Origin: Spongilla lacustris
Taxonomy: Eukaryota > Porifera > Demospongiae > Spongillida > Spongillidae
DNA: 64,000 nt
Assembly: GCA_949361645.1 (NCBI GenBank)
Contig: OX442417.1
Coordinates: forward strand, 7,920,275 to 7,984,274
Direction of reading: 5' to 3'
Numbering within the stretch: position 1 is the stretch's first letter; each line of letters starts with the position of its first letter. The translations under genes and the position numbers were made by a program. Positions 22,201 through 31,693 of this stretch are shown piece by piece. The notes beneath the pieces were generated by a model. That model was not told the origin of the DNA. It saw nothing but the letters and a program-made list of their open reading frames with translations, and searched no databases.

Positions 22201-23056
22201 GTCCTGCTCCTCCGAAACCGACTGCATAGCCAAAATTCCGTAAACTACGGGACAGTGAATAGTACTGCCCAATACCTTCAAATGAACACACGCTGTTACT
22301 GGTGAACTTACTCTCGTCCAAAACAAGCCGGTTGTAGGCGGAGGTGTACTCACTGGCGTAATCGGGTCTGTAGTCTTGATAGAGAAAATAGGCGCCGCCT
22401 CCCAGTTTGCTGTTATTTATTAATAGTCGAACGTCAGGGGAACAAACCTCCCAGTTGGAGTTCTCAACGAATTGCATTTCTACAAGCGACGAATTTCCAA
22501 TGACATTGATAGCTAATAAACCTATACCGGCTGTACCAGTTACGACGACGTTTTTCATTATGATGTCTCGGCAGTGTGCTAAGAAAATGGCCACCTTGAC
22601 CTCGGACGGAATCTGATAGAAAAGGTCCACGAATTGATTGACAGATGCAGTTACGTTGTCGAGGTTCGCTCCGCTCAAGCCGCAACCGTAGATGGTAAGG
22701 TAGGACACTTGTAAATTTGTCACGTTCACTGCTCCGAGCCCGACGCCGCTGAAGCACGTTATGCGAACTTCCGTTGCATCGCTAGTGCTGGATCCCTTCA
22801 AGGTGATGTTTTGGACGTCTTGGATTAACGAAAAGTTCTGTAGCGTGTGCTCTCCAGACTCTAAAACCAGTTCCGTATCTGACTCGACCATTGCCAGTGC
22901 TTGGTCCAGAGTTTGGCACTGGCTGGAGCTGTTGTTACAGATACAAGACACCGTGATTGTCTTCGAGACGACGAAACCACGAAAGCACAAAATTAAAGCT
23001 AACCATGGCACAATGCGTGAACGTGAAAGGGACTTGGAGTTTAGACAACGCATCAT
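19241..23056 (-). CDS. Beta-helix ectodomain, polytopic membrane protein, 1,271 residues, single exon
   Basis: An uninterrupted frame starting MMRCL at 23,056. Residues about 13-31 are a signal peptide. Residues about 40-600 are Asn/Ser/Gly-rich with recurrent short patterns (ITITDSTFKNC, GGAIYL, GGGAAIEC, LGGAIYIDQG) typical of right-handed parallel beta-helix repeats. Residues about 760-875 are Cys-rich and include CPAGFEFDKSSRRCQC and CRTCKAGYSE...CMQC. About ten hydrophobic segments follow (roughly 879-899, 907-921, 933-950, 962-982, 1001-1018, 1058-1080, 1111-1128, 1133-1147, 1163-1178, 1197-1216), then a 51-residue basic cytoplasmic tail. LNIGVDICFYNGM (943-955) and LKPIYDVLWEPF (1093-1104) resemble LDLGIETCFYDGM and DAYxGPF motifs I associate with a family expanded in sponges and other early animals. 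Ligand and function are unknown; a receptor- or channel-like role is inference. Confidence 0.9.
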   Translation of the reverse strand: MMRCLNSKSLSRSRIVPWLALILCFRGFVVSKTITVSCICNNSSSQCQTLDQALAMVESDTELVLESGEHTLQNFSLIQDVQNITLKGSSTSDATEVRITCFSGVGLGAVNVTNLQVSYLTIYGCGLSGANLDNVTASVNQFVDLFYQIPSEVKVAIFLAHCRDIIMKNVVVTGTAGIGLLAINVIGNSSLVEMQFVENSNWEVCSPDVRLLINNSKLGGGAYFLYQDYRPDYASEYTSAYNRLVLDESKFTSNSVCSFEGIGQYYSLSRSLRNFGYAVGFGGAGLSIVLGQSKFAVSIQITASEFKSNMALVAGAAYIGIFTYVRNSSVSFSSCTFDSNTAWYIAGGIGLINDLDRYDASEITEQGTNKSIIEITDSTFKNCSASAGGGAIYLLSTRFAAKRIVSGSVRVRLAGSFLRGNIASGGGAAIECRETLADGRHLGMQLEISDTVINESNAGNTTGLRLINRNIPAAVSVYQMQVTLSRNTYIGDNSITGLFAYGALIGIDGSISLVRNFGTYGGGMNLQGLSFLIITNSSSLQMISNTARALGGAIYIDQGSTESLEQCFLYFGYDQFVYCTDCSNLNNTGAQIVFAGNTARRGNDIYGSSTLAMCPWAWNYSSNASYVRLSQLFPTVFNFSNKALNGTKDVEGLTNLMTIQNESFEQSPGQAVALDIGIYDEYNQTRSDIISSWVVEYDYTCNYNFLLNGQTVLSTNEDDSKVYVTLLADEDTPRCISLQIYSITQRLVSQTISVEVRKCPAGFEFDKSSRRCQCMKLLNATGVTCYVSSLEFEVPHNTWLGYVESSLTVLHTCPSPYCRFNFNVSAPIRIPVKNNTFDMQLQCSSVLNRGGIGCRTCKAGYSEMFGISSTCMQCTNDLTVIPLVLTLIAGVLLTWTIAYFRLTVSQGYIYGILLYCNILSVHASHLTTWNPRYALLISSWLTLNIGVDICFYNGMTSVGRVGFGFVFPTYLFSILLIITIISRFDKPSCCKRNKCSCSVVHFSTIQMFSTLLILCYTRVMETSVEALAPFVITDLYGNKTFRWFTDLEVRYFLDKGHGVIVAIGLIGIFYAVALPLFLLVPKLAYNQRFLRILKPIYDVLWEPFQPHLRCWLSIQLLFITVAFCLQFFVQPPHNIAVILTLLIVGLFAQSTFKPYKHDWVNTFNSLLLLDLIIIFFGALTSWVPAFQTTVHGFHSHDILTLVFVSVAYLSILAVMGYHMYQRCMCCRGLAARIKFTSKKAVKTRNVKPQANSYEMHNRVRLSDLREPMLED

Positions 23057-26000
23057 TTGACCAAGCTATCAGTATAGTGAATGAACTAAAATATACAGAT
23101 AGCACCAGTGGGTGTGGATAACATTGGTACCCAACCTCTGTGCATAAATGAGTATATTAACATATAGTGATTCTTTTTAACGTACATGTATATACATGTA
23201 TAATGATGCAACATACATAAGCAGTATTATACTATATACATGCAATATCACATGATGATGCACCATCTTCATGTACATTACCTCGTCCAGGTGAGGCAGA
23301 AGTGATATTAGATGGATGAAATCGTACCACTTCCTTTCTCATATTTGTAGAAAGGCATGCAAATTCGTGTGTGCAACATCGCATACGCCCGCAAAAGTTG
23401 CGGTTGTATGTGCAAGAATCCATTATTGCAACAGCGCAACACTGAATTTTCTGCCACCTGGATTTGCTATCGCTATAAGACTGGCAAGACTTTGAAGACG
23501 CGGGACGGGTCCCTGACCTATAGTATTTCCGGTCCTCTCTATAAGTTTTAAGGTGTCGAGAATTTCTTTTGTTCTAGTCTGTCGCATGCATCAGCAGCCA
23601 CCACTTTATGAGAATTAAGAAGCAGTTCACATGTCTAGTTGTCTGAATACTATGGTATGCGTTAAAATAACATCATGAACTATCTCTCACTCAGGTCCTG
23701 GGTGCGGTGTGGGGTGTATAGCAGAGGTTGGTGGTACATGTACACTGTCTGTATTGCAATGCATGGATGGTCCTACGTGCAAAGCGCTTATACTCAGACC
23801 ATATATATGACAGACCACTGTTTAGAATAGCCTCGTCCCCAAGCCGTATTTTGTATATTAAAGTTCAGGGAGCGAAAAATGATATAAAAATAAGCCCTAG
23901 AATGTCAGTGTCATGTAGGGAAATAATGCATGCGTTGATTTTTTAGACTGATGTTCAAGTACATATTATATTGACACTCTAATACATTGGATGCCAGATG
24001 TTTATTGGTGCCTCATCCTCCACAACTTGTCAGCTGCAGCTGACTACTAGCAGTAGCTCATCCTCCAACAAAAATGTGCGCATCTAGATTTAACAGTTTA
24101 TTTAGCATTGCTGGAATTAGAATGGCTGTCGTAATTTCTTGTACTTACATGTACACAGCCGTAAACATAATTCATACTGGAGTACTCATAACCACTCATT
24201 TACAACAAAAAAGAATTTTACAAAGAAGTCATCATTATTTTATATCCATATCATTTATTGGGCATGGAAGATCATGGCAGTTGGCGCTCAAAGAGATAAA
24301 TAAAGCACATGCATACATGTGTATTTTTTGTACTTGTTGGTTCCAATAGTCTAGTCATTATTTCTGCATCCGGATCCCACAGTAGTTTCGGCTGGACACT
24401 AGGTTCCAATTAGACCGATACCGTAAATGGTTTTGGAACTATATTCCACACCGCATTAATATCAATGCTACTTTTTGAGCGAGCCACATCCCTATCCATT
24501 CTTCAAATAGGTCAAATATGTGCAAACGTGGTTCTTTGACCTTGACGTTCATTGTAATTGCATCCCATACACGCAAGCGCGAATTATTCCCTTAAATGCG
24601 CACTTTTACTGTTTTACACCATTGGCTTTGCCGTAGGGAAGGAGGTAATTAATTACCAGCCAATGAGGCCCGACGCCAGTGAAATTCCCATGAAGGACAG
24701 GAAGTAGCATGCATCATCGAAATGAAGCATTACAATAAGCAAACATATATATGGCCGTTAGGACGTGCCATTTTTTTTTTTCTTAACATCCAAATCACGA
24801 ATGTGTTTTCTTTTATAAATAATCGGCATAGTTTGATACAATTCGGTCACAGAGTTGAGCACAGCTATAAGGTCCAGCAACGCTGCAGAGTGTGCAAAAG
24901 CCTTTTGATGGCTGCAAGAAAGAGAAAGCCAACATATAAGTATATGAAACGTCTGATTAGCGCCATCTAATTCAGCATTGCTTTTATCAAGATCCATTCT
25001 CCCCCCCCCCCCCCCCCCCCCCCTCCCATTGTTGCATGTGCATTTGTACAAACGTGTGATGGGCAAACAACAGATTACAGCTCCAGTGACAAAAGCATAT
25101 CAATGGACGTGACGACACATGCGCCATAGATTGTATAGGGGATTGTAAACGAGTCACGTGAGCACATCACTGGCGGTGGGCACTCCGCGTTACTATTTTA
25201 ACACCTCCTGAAAGGTTCGAAATCGTTAGTATCTGCAGTTCGGTAGGTTTTGGTGTCTTGGTACCGCTTCACATACGTACGAGAACAACTGTAATCGTTT
25301 TAGGTGGGGATAATATGACGCGCAAATTCAGAATATTTATTACAGATGAGTATTCTCAGGACGCATGCATCGCACTTGTGTGCACCGTTTGTGAGCGGGC
25401 AGTTGTGCCTATTGATCAGTTCGTCGTGTTTTGTTGTTGGTTAGTCCTATTTGTATGCCCATAGCTACTTTATTCGCTATTTTTTGCAGTGGCGTAGCGA
25501 GGGTGCTGGCGCCCGGGGCAAAATTCACTAATGGCGCCGCCCCCCTCCCGCTCCCCCCCCCCCATCCCAAGCCCAAGATCATTCACCCCTTGCGTTTGTC
25601 CAAATCCGAATACTAGGGGGGCCGAGGGGGTCGGTCCCCCTCGAGTTTGCGGGCCAAATTCGAATACTTCCCCTTGCCTTTGGCAAAATACGGATACATG
25701 GATACGAGGGGGGGGGGGGGGGGGGGGGGGGGGGGTCCCTTGCGTTTGGCCAAACATAGAATAATTGCGTAGAAACATGCTAAAACCAGGTAGAATAGTT
25801 TCCAGACTTTCCTGTAGTCTTGCAAGCCACGTTATTGAACGGCATAACGATCGTCCCTAGGTGTTTCAAAAGGGGGGGGAGCTAATCAAACAGAGGGGCG
25901 CCAAGGGGGAGTGGCTCTGACTAATCTATGAGGCATACAAAATAAATTAATCACAGTATGGTTGGGTTGTGAAATAATCCCTATTCCGTAAGCAGATTTG

Positions 26001-27030
26001 ATAGTTCTATTCTTCTTGGGTGCATTTTGAGAAAGAACTCCACCGCTGTGTCATAGTTTACTGATGTGCGTAATGAGCACTAGCGAAGAAAGCCGTCTAC
26101 AGGTCATAGAGGACATTAGCCAGTTTCTCAGATGGCGTAAGGTAGAAAAGCTTCTCTCGCAGCTGCAACTAGTAATTGGAAGCGTGCAACCAATTTTTAT
26201 CAAGCGGAAAATATTACTCTCATCACAAACTGATTAGTGCCAATGCAAGAGTATCCGGCCGAGGACGATCGATTGGTGAACACGGAAAAGAAGAAACACT
26301 TACATGCAGGACACGATGGTATGAGAGAAATAAATGGATTTCTAAATGACGCCGTCGGTTCAGAAACGCATCGGAGGCAAAACGTGTGCAACTGACGAAT
26401 CAGAATTGAGTATGGTACATGAAGGATCATCTCAAAGAATAGAACAAGGGAATATTATGATTGATTTTATTTGGGTATGCATTGCGCGCTCCATGGTTGA
26501 CTTGGTGACGCTAAGAAACAGGCTCGCTCGAGCTCGATGGTGCAAAACACTACTTTATCAATCCAACGTATTGCGCGCTTGAATGCAGTTGACATTGCAA
26601 CCGGCTTAGATTTTCGATTCTCAGCCCCGCTTATCTTTCGCTTTGTGTTCGACATTGTATTTGAAACCAACGATATTGTCTATTTGCTTCGGAAAGTGTG
26701 TACGCACGTGCATGCTTTACCTCATTCACAATTTGAATCATTACTCCCCCACATTAAACCCAGTGGCTGTGAAATTAACATATGTTATTCTCCATTGATG
26801 CACTGATGAGTAGTAGAACTGTGGTCCTAAAGTATGCAGCCTATCCTATGATAATGGAGCAGCTTCAGTTACTATTGTATGACGAAAATTTGCATCTTAA
26901 AAGGCACATGTGAAAGTGTGTGGACTGCAAATGAAAAGTGGGTAGTACGTTGATACATATGCTTTACTATTCCAATGCAATGTAAAGGAATTCTTTTTAT
27001 TTCACTAGGAGTGTCTGGGCCCTGGCATTT
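23057..27030. other. Long intergenic region with homopolymer tracts and a repeat end
   Basis: No gene recognised. Contains C23 (25,001-25,023) and G28 (25,708-25,735) runs. At 25,489 CAGTGGCGTAGCGAGGG followed by GGCGCCCGGGGC resembles a DNA-transposon terminus, but no matching opposite end was found. ORFs across the C/G tracts are low-complexity. The minus strand just upstream of the membrane-protein start has TATATTTTAG (23,095-23,086), a weak TATA candidate. Confidence 0.5.
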
Positions 27031-27033
27031 TAA

Positions 27034-27056
27034 ATTGTGTACAGGTGTGCACACTG
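27034..27056 (-). repeat. Subterminal repeat of the piggyBac element, left side
   Basis: The reverse complement reads CAGTGTGCACACCTGTACAC and is preceded by TTAA (27,057-27,060). Similar words in opposite orientation occur at 30,007-30,052 on the other side of the transposase, so these may mark the element's ends. The element boundary is inference. Confidence 0.4.
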
Positions 27057-27507
27057 TTAAATTCAAAACAGCCGTAATGTATTCTGTGTAGTTGAATGTT
27101 GATACTGATAGAGGACAGCAAGTACTATTACTTGTACATTAAATCAGCTGAGTACATTTGTTTAAATTTTTTGTGTTGAATTTGGCAATACAGTGTGTAC
27201 ACTTGTGCACACTTTAATACTGCACATGCGAGTACATGTATGCATGGTTACAGACTTCTGTTGTAAAGCTTGAGCATAACATAGTGTGTAACTGAATTTC
27301 ACTAAATCATTGGACAGGTGTTGTAAAAAGCAACACTCATTACACAATCAGGTTAAATATGGTCACAATCTAAGCAAGCAGGACTATTATTACAGTTCAA
27401 TGTCAGTTTCGTGCATTCCATTTCTGTAATGCTGAAAGCTTCTTCAGATTCACAGGTGCATTCCCTTCAATGTGTTGTATCAAATATCTACGCTTAGATG
27501 CAGGACA

Positions 27508-29718
27508 CTAATACATTGCTGATCCCTCCTTTCTTCTTTTAGCACCTGGTGCAGGTGGGGACTGGGGTAAACATTCACACCTCCAACGAGTGATAAGCCC
27601 ACACATTCTGCAATGGCCCCTATCGCAGTTGATCAGTTGATGGACTACATTACAATCTTGCTCAGGTTGCACTGATCTGGATGTACATGTAGCATCCCGT
27701 TCAGCTATTATCCATTTGTTATTCAGCATCTGATGGCACAGCTGCATACGAAAGCTACTCAGGCTGACCTGTTCTTGTCCTGGTTTGAACTTTACCCACA
27801 GCAGATAAGCATTCACTTCAGAAATGCCAAACAAGACTTGGAAGTCCCGCACCCACCAGCTGTGTGTCTTCCATGTCTCTTCAAAAGATGCAAAGCCTTG
27901 CCTCTTGCCATTATGTTTATCAATGGCATTGAAGTTTGAGCGATAGATCTCATGAATATGCCACTGTTCCAAATGCGCTGTCCTGGTCTGCCAATCGCCA
28001 TTGCTGTGTCTCACTGTAAAGTTTCGGACAAGTGTTTTTCCCATGTTAGTAGTTCCAGCCGTCCCAATAAGGGACATTGGTTGCTTGTCTTTATCCAGAG
28101 CAGCCAATGCCTCCCACTGCTGACCATTTACAGTGAAAACATGTGTTGCACAAGCACGCTCACCCCTCTCTGTTACCTGGCTATTTAACCAACCTTTTGG
28201 AAAGCCTGTATGTGCAGTTTTTACATTACCAACCATGTACAGCCCTGCACCTGCTAAGGCTTTGGCAGCCTTCAGGCTTGCAAAAGCACTATCCAGGATT
28301 ACTATACGACCTGTATGTGCCCAGGGTGCAGCAGTACCTGCACCAAGTTCTTCGGCATGCTTTTTGTCAGCCATCAGTGTTTTGCCTTCATATATTTCAT
28401 AGTTGATGATACACCCAGTGTCAGCATCAGCAGTGGTGTGGGCCTCCCTTCCATTAGGTGTGGGCTTTCTAGCAACAAACATTAGACCTGGCATTCCTTT
28501 CCCTAACCACTGCCCCATACTTTCATCAACAACTAGAATGGGGCCAGGAGAAATAAAGCGCTGCATAACTTGGTTCCACTCATCGACAAAACGTCTGATC
28601 ACTGAGAAAGGATCAGTCTGATGTTCAGAATACTGGGGTAGTGTAAAAGCTTGCATCAATCTGCGGAATCTGCTGTAGCTGAGTCCAAACTTGCCCAGGT
28701 CATGCTTGACAAAGCTAGCACATGCCCCATATTTTGTTGAGAGGGGTCCTTCCCAGTAGTCTTAGATAGGGAGTTCAATGGGATGGCATAACATGTACAT
28801 AAGATAACCCATGAAGAGCCAGTATTCCCCCATGGAAACACTAAATGAGACTCCTTTTCGTTGCTCCTGGCCTTTTGTGGTCATCAAAAGGTAAATATTA
28901 TCCACAAGGTTACATGGAAAACAAGACAGAAAGTATTCCAATTCTGTGGCTTCAGCAGCATTCTAGAGATGGAACTGGGCATGCTGAGAGTACCCGTGTG
29001 TTGCTGCTGGGCATAAAGCACGACCTACATTCTTTTTCCATCCCACATCATGAACAAACACATGTGTTTCATCTTCTCTATGAGGTGGCAATGGATCCTC
29101 TTCTATCTCAATGTCGGATTCATCGTCATCAATATTTCCTTCGCTTTCATTTGGGAGTTCCTCTACAGTAGCACTGTGTCTCTGTGCTCTAGCTTGATCC
29201 CGTCCCCTAGTAGCCCTGCCACGTCCTACAGCTTGTGAACCAGTGTGCGCTCCACGACTTACTGCCCTGCCACGTCCTACAGCTTGTGAACCAGTGTGCG
29301 CTCCGCGACTTACTGCCCTGCCACGTCCTACAGCTTGTGAACCAGTGTGCACTCCACGACTTACTGCCCTGCCATGTCCTACAGCTTGTGAACCAGTGTG
29401 CGCTCCGCGACTTACTGCCCTGCCACGTCCTACAGCTTGTGAACCAGTGTGCGCTCCACGACTTACTGCCCTGCCACGTCCTACAGCTTGTGCACCAGTG
29501 TGCGCTCCACGACTTACTGCCCTGCCACGTCCTACAGCTTGTGAACCAGTGTGCGCTCCACAACTTACTGTCCTGCCACGTCCTACAGCTCGAGAACCTG
29601 TTTGCAGTCCCTGGCTGACTGCCGCACCGCCTTCTTGAGTGTCTAAAGTTTCTTCACTGGCGACTGGTACAACGCGGCGCTGCCGTATAACACCCACAGA
29701 ACAGCCAGCACTGTGCAA
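27508..29718 (-). pseudogene. piggyBac-type transposase broken by two in-frame stops
   Basis: One reading frame of 737 codons runs from about 29,718 to 27,508, interrupted only by TAG at 28,965-28,963 and TAA at 28,764-28,762; sequence on both sides of each stop continues the same protein. The N-terminal third has seven near-identical 17-residue repeats (GSQAVGRGRAVSRGAHT; 51-bp DNA repeat, about 29,220-29,590) and then an acidic stretch. The DDE core follows: YWEGPLS upstream, then ILVVDESMGQW, GRIVILDSAFASLKAA and FNAIDKHNGKRQGF, supplying the three catalytic Asp. The C-terminus has a Cys-rich zinc-binding region (GHCRMCGLITRWRCEC). No ATG precedes the frame (TTG at 29,718), and a possible splice acceptor TTTTGCACAG lies there, so a first exon may be missing from the model. 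Function was cut-and-paste transposition; this copy looks dead. Confidence 0.85.
29220..29590 (-). repeat. 51-bp coding minisatellite inside the transposase N-terminus
   Basis: Seven copies of a 51-bp unit (containing CGTCCTACAGCTTGTGAACC) encode a 17-residue Arg-Gly-rich repeat on the minus strand. The unit is a multiple of three, so copy-number change keeps the frame. Confidence 0.9.
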
Positions 29719-29739
29719 AAGTGATAATTGAATTCGTTA

Positions 29740-30390
29740 ACATGCCATTTAGTAACGAAGCGACAGTTCGTTAACAACTTGAAGAACTCTGTCCTGTGCA
29801 CCCTGGCCCTCCATATTTATTTATTTAAATGTCACGTGCACACAATTTTTGGGTAGTTTTTTAGGCTGACAAACTGTGAGTTTATTGTATAGTTTCTAAT
29901 GTTCTGTATTTTCCCATATTCTGCAATGATTCATCTTTAAAATGGTGTAAAATTTGGTACAAAACCCCAAAAAATAATACAAGTATGGAGGTGTAAATAA
30001 AGTGTGCACACCTTTACACACTGTACGTACAGTATGCACACCTGTGCACACGGGCGCAAATAGACAATATACAGTGGTGTTCACCGAAAGTGGGGAAAAA
30101 TGCAATAATGCACATTTTTGATTTTATCTCATGAATGGTATATAATTATATCATGCCAATTACATTTTAAGATTCAGCATCTACTTCTGAACGGAGTACA
30201 TTTGCTTTTATACTTGTAAACAAGACAATGCACCATAGTAAACAACTGCTGGTCAGGTTGGATGTTCAAGGCTATAACTCCTCTATACTTTGCAGTTAAG
30301 CTACCAAATTTTTTTGTATGTACCCAATATAGGTGAGTACCTATAGTGTTGTGTTGAGCTCTTAAGTCTCACTCGCTGTGGAGATCGGTA
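29740..30390. other. Flank of the piggyBac element with TGTGCACACCT repeats
   Basis: AGTGTGCACACCTTTACACA and AGTATGCACACCTGTGCACA lie at 30,001-30,052 and mirror 27,034-27,056. No other gene or repeat recognised. Confidence 0.45.
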
Positions 30391-31121
30391 CAGTGTTGCC
30401 GCGATATATCGCGAAAGGCGATATATCGCGATTAAATGTTTATATCGCGAAAGGCGATATATCGCGATTAATCTTTAGTTATATCGTGAAATAAACGTGT
30501 GCGGACGTAAACAAATATATACAGAAATAAAATTTAGAAACGAGCAGAGAATAAGTATACATTTAGGTATATCAATGAAAGTAATTTACTGTTACAGTTA
30601 AACCAGTTCAGTTTGAATTTTGACTTAGAAATATACAGTTGCCAATGCAGCCTTTCACTGATGCAAGATGCAAGCCCCCATGGGTGCAACCTTTTCTTAA
30701 ATACCTAAGCAAAAATGCACAAGTACTTGCTTGCTGGTTTAGCTATGGTAGGGACGCATGGCTCATGATTCCTCTACCACAACAATGAAATTGATTTCTG
30801 CTGACAGGCTGCTTGGGAACATTGCGCGCTATCATGTAGCTAAAAAACAATTGAGTCATCCAAAGCCTCCCATACGGCAGTTTAGAAGGCTTTGCGATCA
30901 ACGCTCATGAACTCATCTGTGGTAGCAAGTACATTTAGTGTAAGTACACGTATACCTGTACCATATCCTTAGTGGTAACCATAACTATTCACGCCAACAT
31001 TTAATAACCAAGCGATAATTAATCAAATATATTACGATATTTATATCGCGATTAAATGCTCATATCGCGATATATCGCGATATAGACGATTAAGGATGAA
31101 GGTTATTTCGCGGCAACACTG
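30391..31121 (-). mobile_element. Non-autonomous hAT element (MITE), copy 2
   Basis: 731 bp, bounded by CAGTGTTGCCGCGA and TCGCGGCAACACTG with a perfect 8-bp duplication GATCGGTA (30,383-30,390 and 31,122-31,129). It is the inverted relative of 2,732-3,521, sharing both subterminal TATCGCGATA blocks and the central sequence (GGTTTAGCTATGGTAGGGAC), about 60 bp shorter. No ORF. Confidence 0.92.
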
Positions 31122-31693
31122 GATCGGTAGGAAAGTATCGCTTTTCAGAGGGAGGCGGGGTCTTTGTATGAATTCGGACAAATTAATTTGACTTAAGGAT
31201 TAAAATTGACTTTTTCTAAATGAGTGGTCTCTGGGGTATCTATATATTTTTAAATAATTTTTTGGCAGCTTGCTATTGGCATTAAACAATCCATGAAACG
31301 TTAAAAATCTTAACATCGAAAGCCATTTTTCACCCGTTTTTAGGATTTCTCCGTATATCATAGAATCATAGTATTTGCGTTTGTAAGCACTGTACGTAAC
31401 TTTTAAAAGCATATCTACGTGTAGAATACTTGATAGAATAAGTACAAACGCAAATATCATGATTATGTGCTATACTTTTAAAGTATACGTATGTTAAAAA
31501 CTTAAAAACTGCATCAGTAGTGTTGTGTACAACTCAACCAGAGTACATATAGAGATACGTTAGTAAGTGAACTGAGCTATAGTAAATCAAAGAGCTTGAA
31601 TGTACACTGATCATCAAAAATTGTGAATACTTAAACGAATCAACCACATGCATGCACACTATACAAGAAAAATCATTGAAGCATGCACATGAA
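31122..31693. other. Unassigned sequence downstream of the Ginger-like element
   Basis: AT-rich; nothing recognised beyond the target duplication at its left edge. Confidence 0.45.

Noticed and set aside
19712..22757. Several plus- and minus-strand ORFs of 60-100 codons inside the large gene
   Set aside because: Shadows of the 1,271-codon frame.
25489..25930. Possible DNA transposon starting CAGTGGCGTAGCGAGG
   Set aside because: Only one terminus recognised; no inverted partner or target duplication found.
26243..26395. A 50-codon acidic/basic small ORF (MQEYPAEDDRLVNTEKKKHL)
   Set aside because: Composition looks protein-like, but no homology, splice sites or regulatory signals could be supported.
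29207..29638. Plus- and minus-strand ORFs overlapping the 51-bp repeats
   Set aside because: Shadow frames of the in-frame repeat in the piggyBac transposase.
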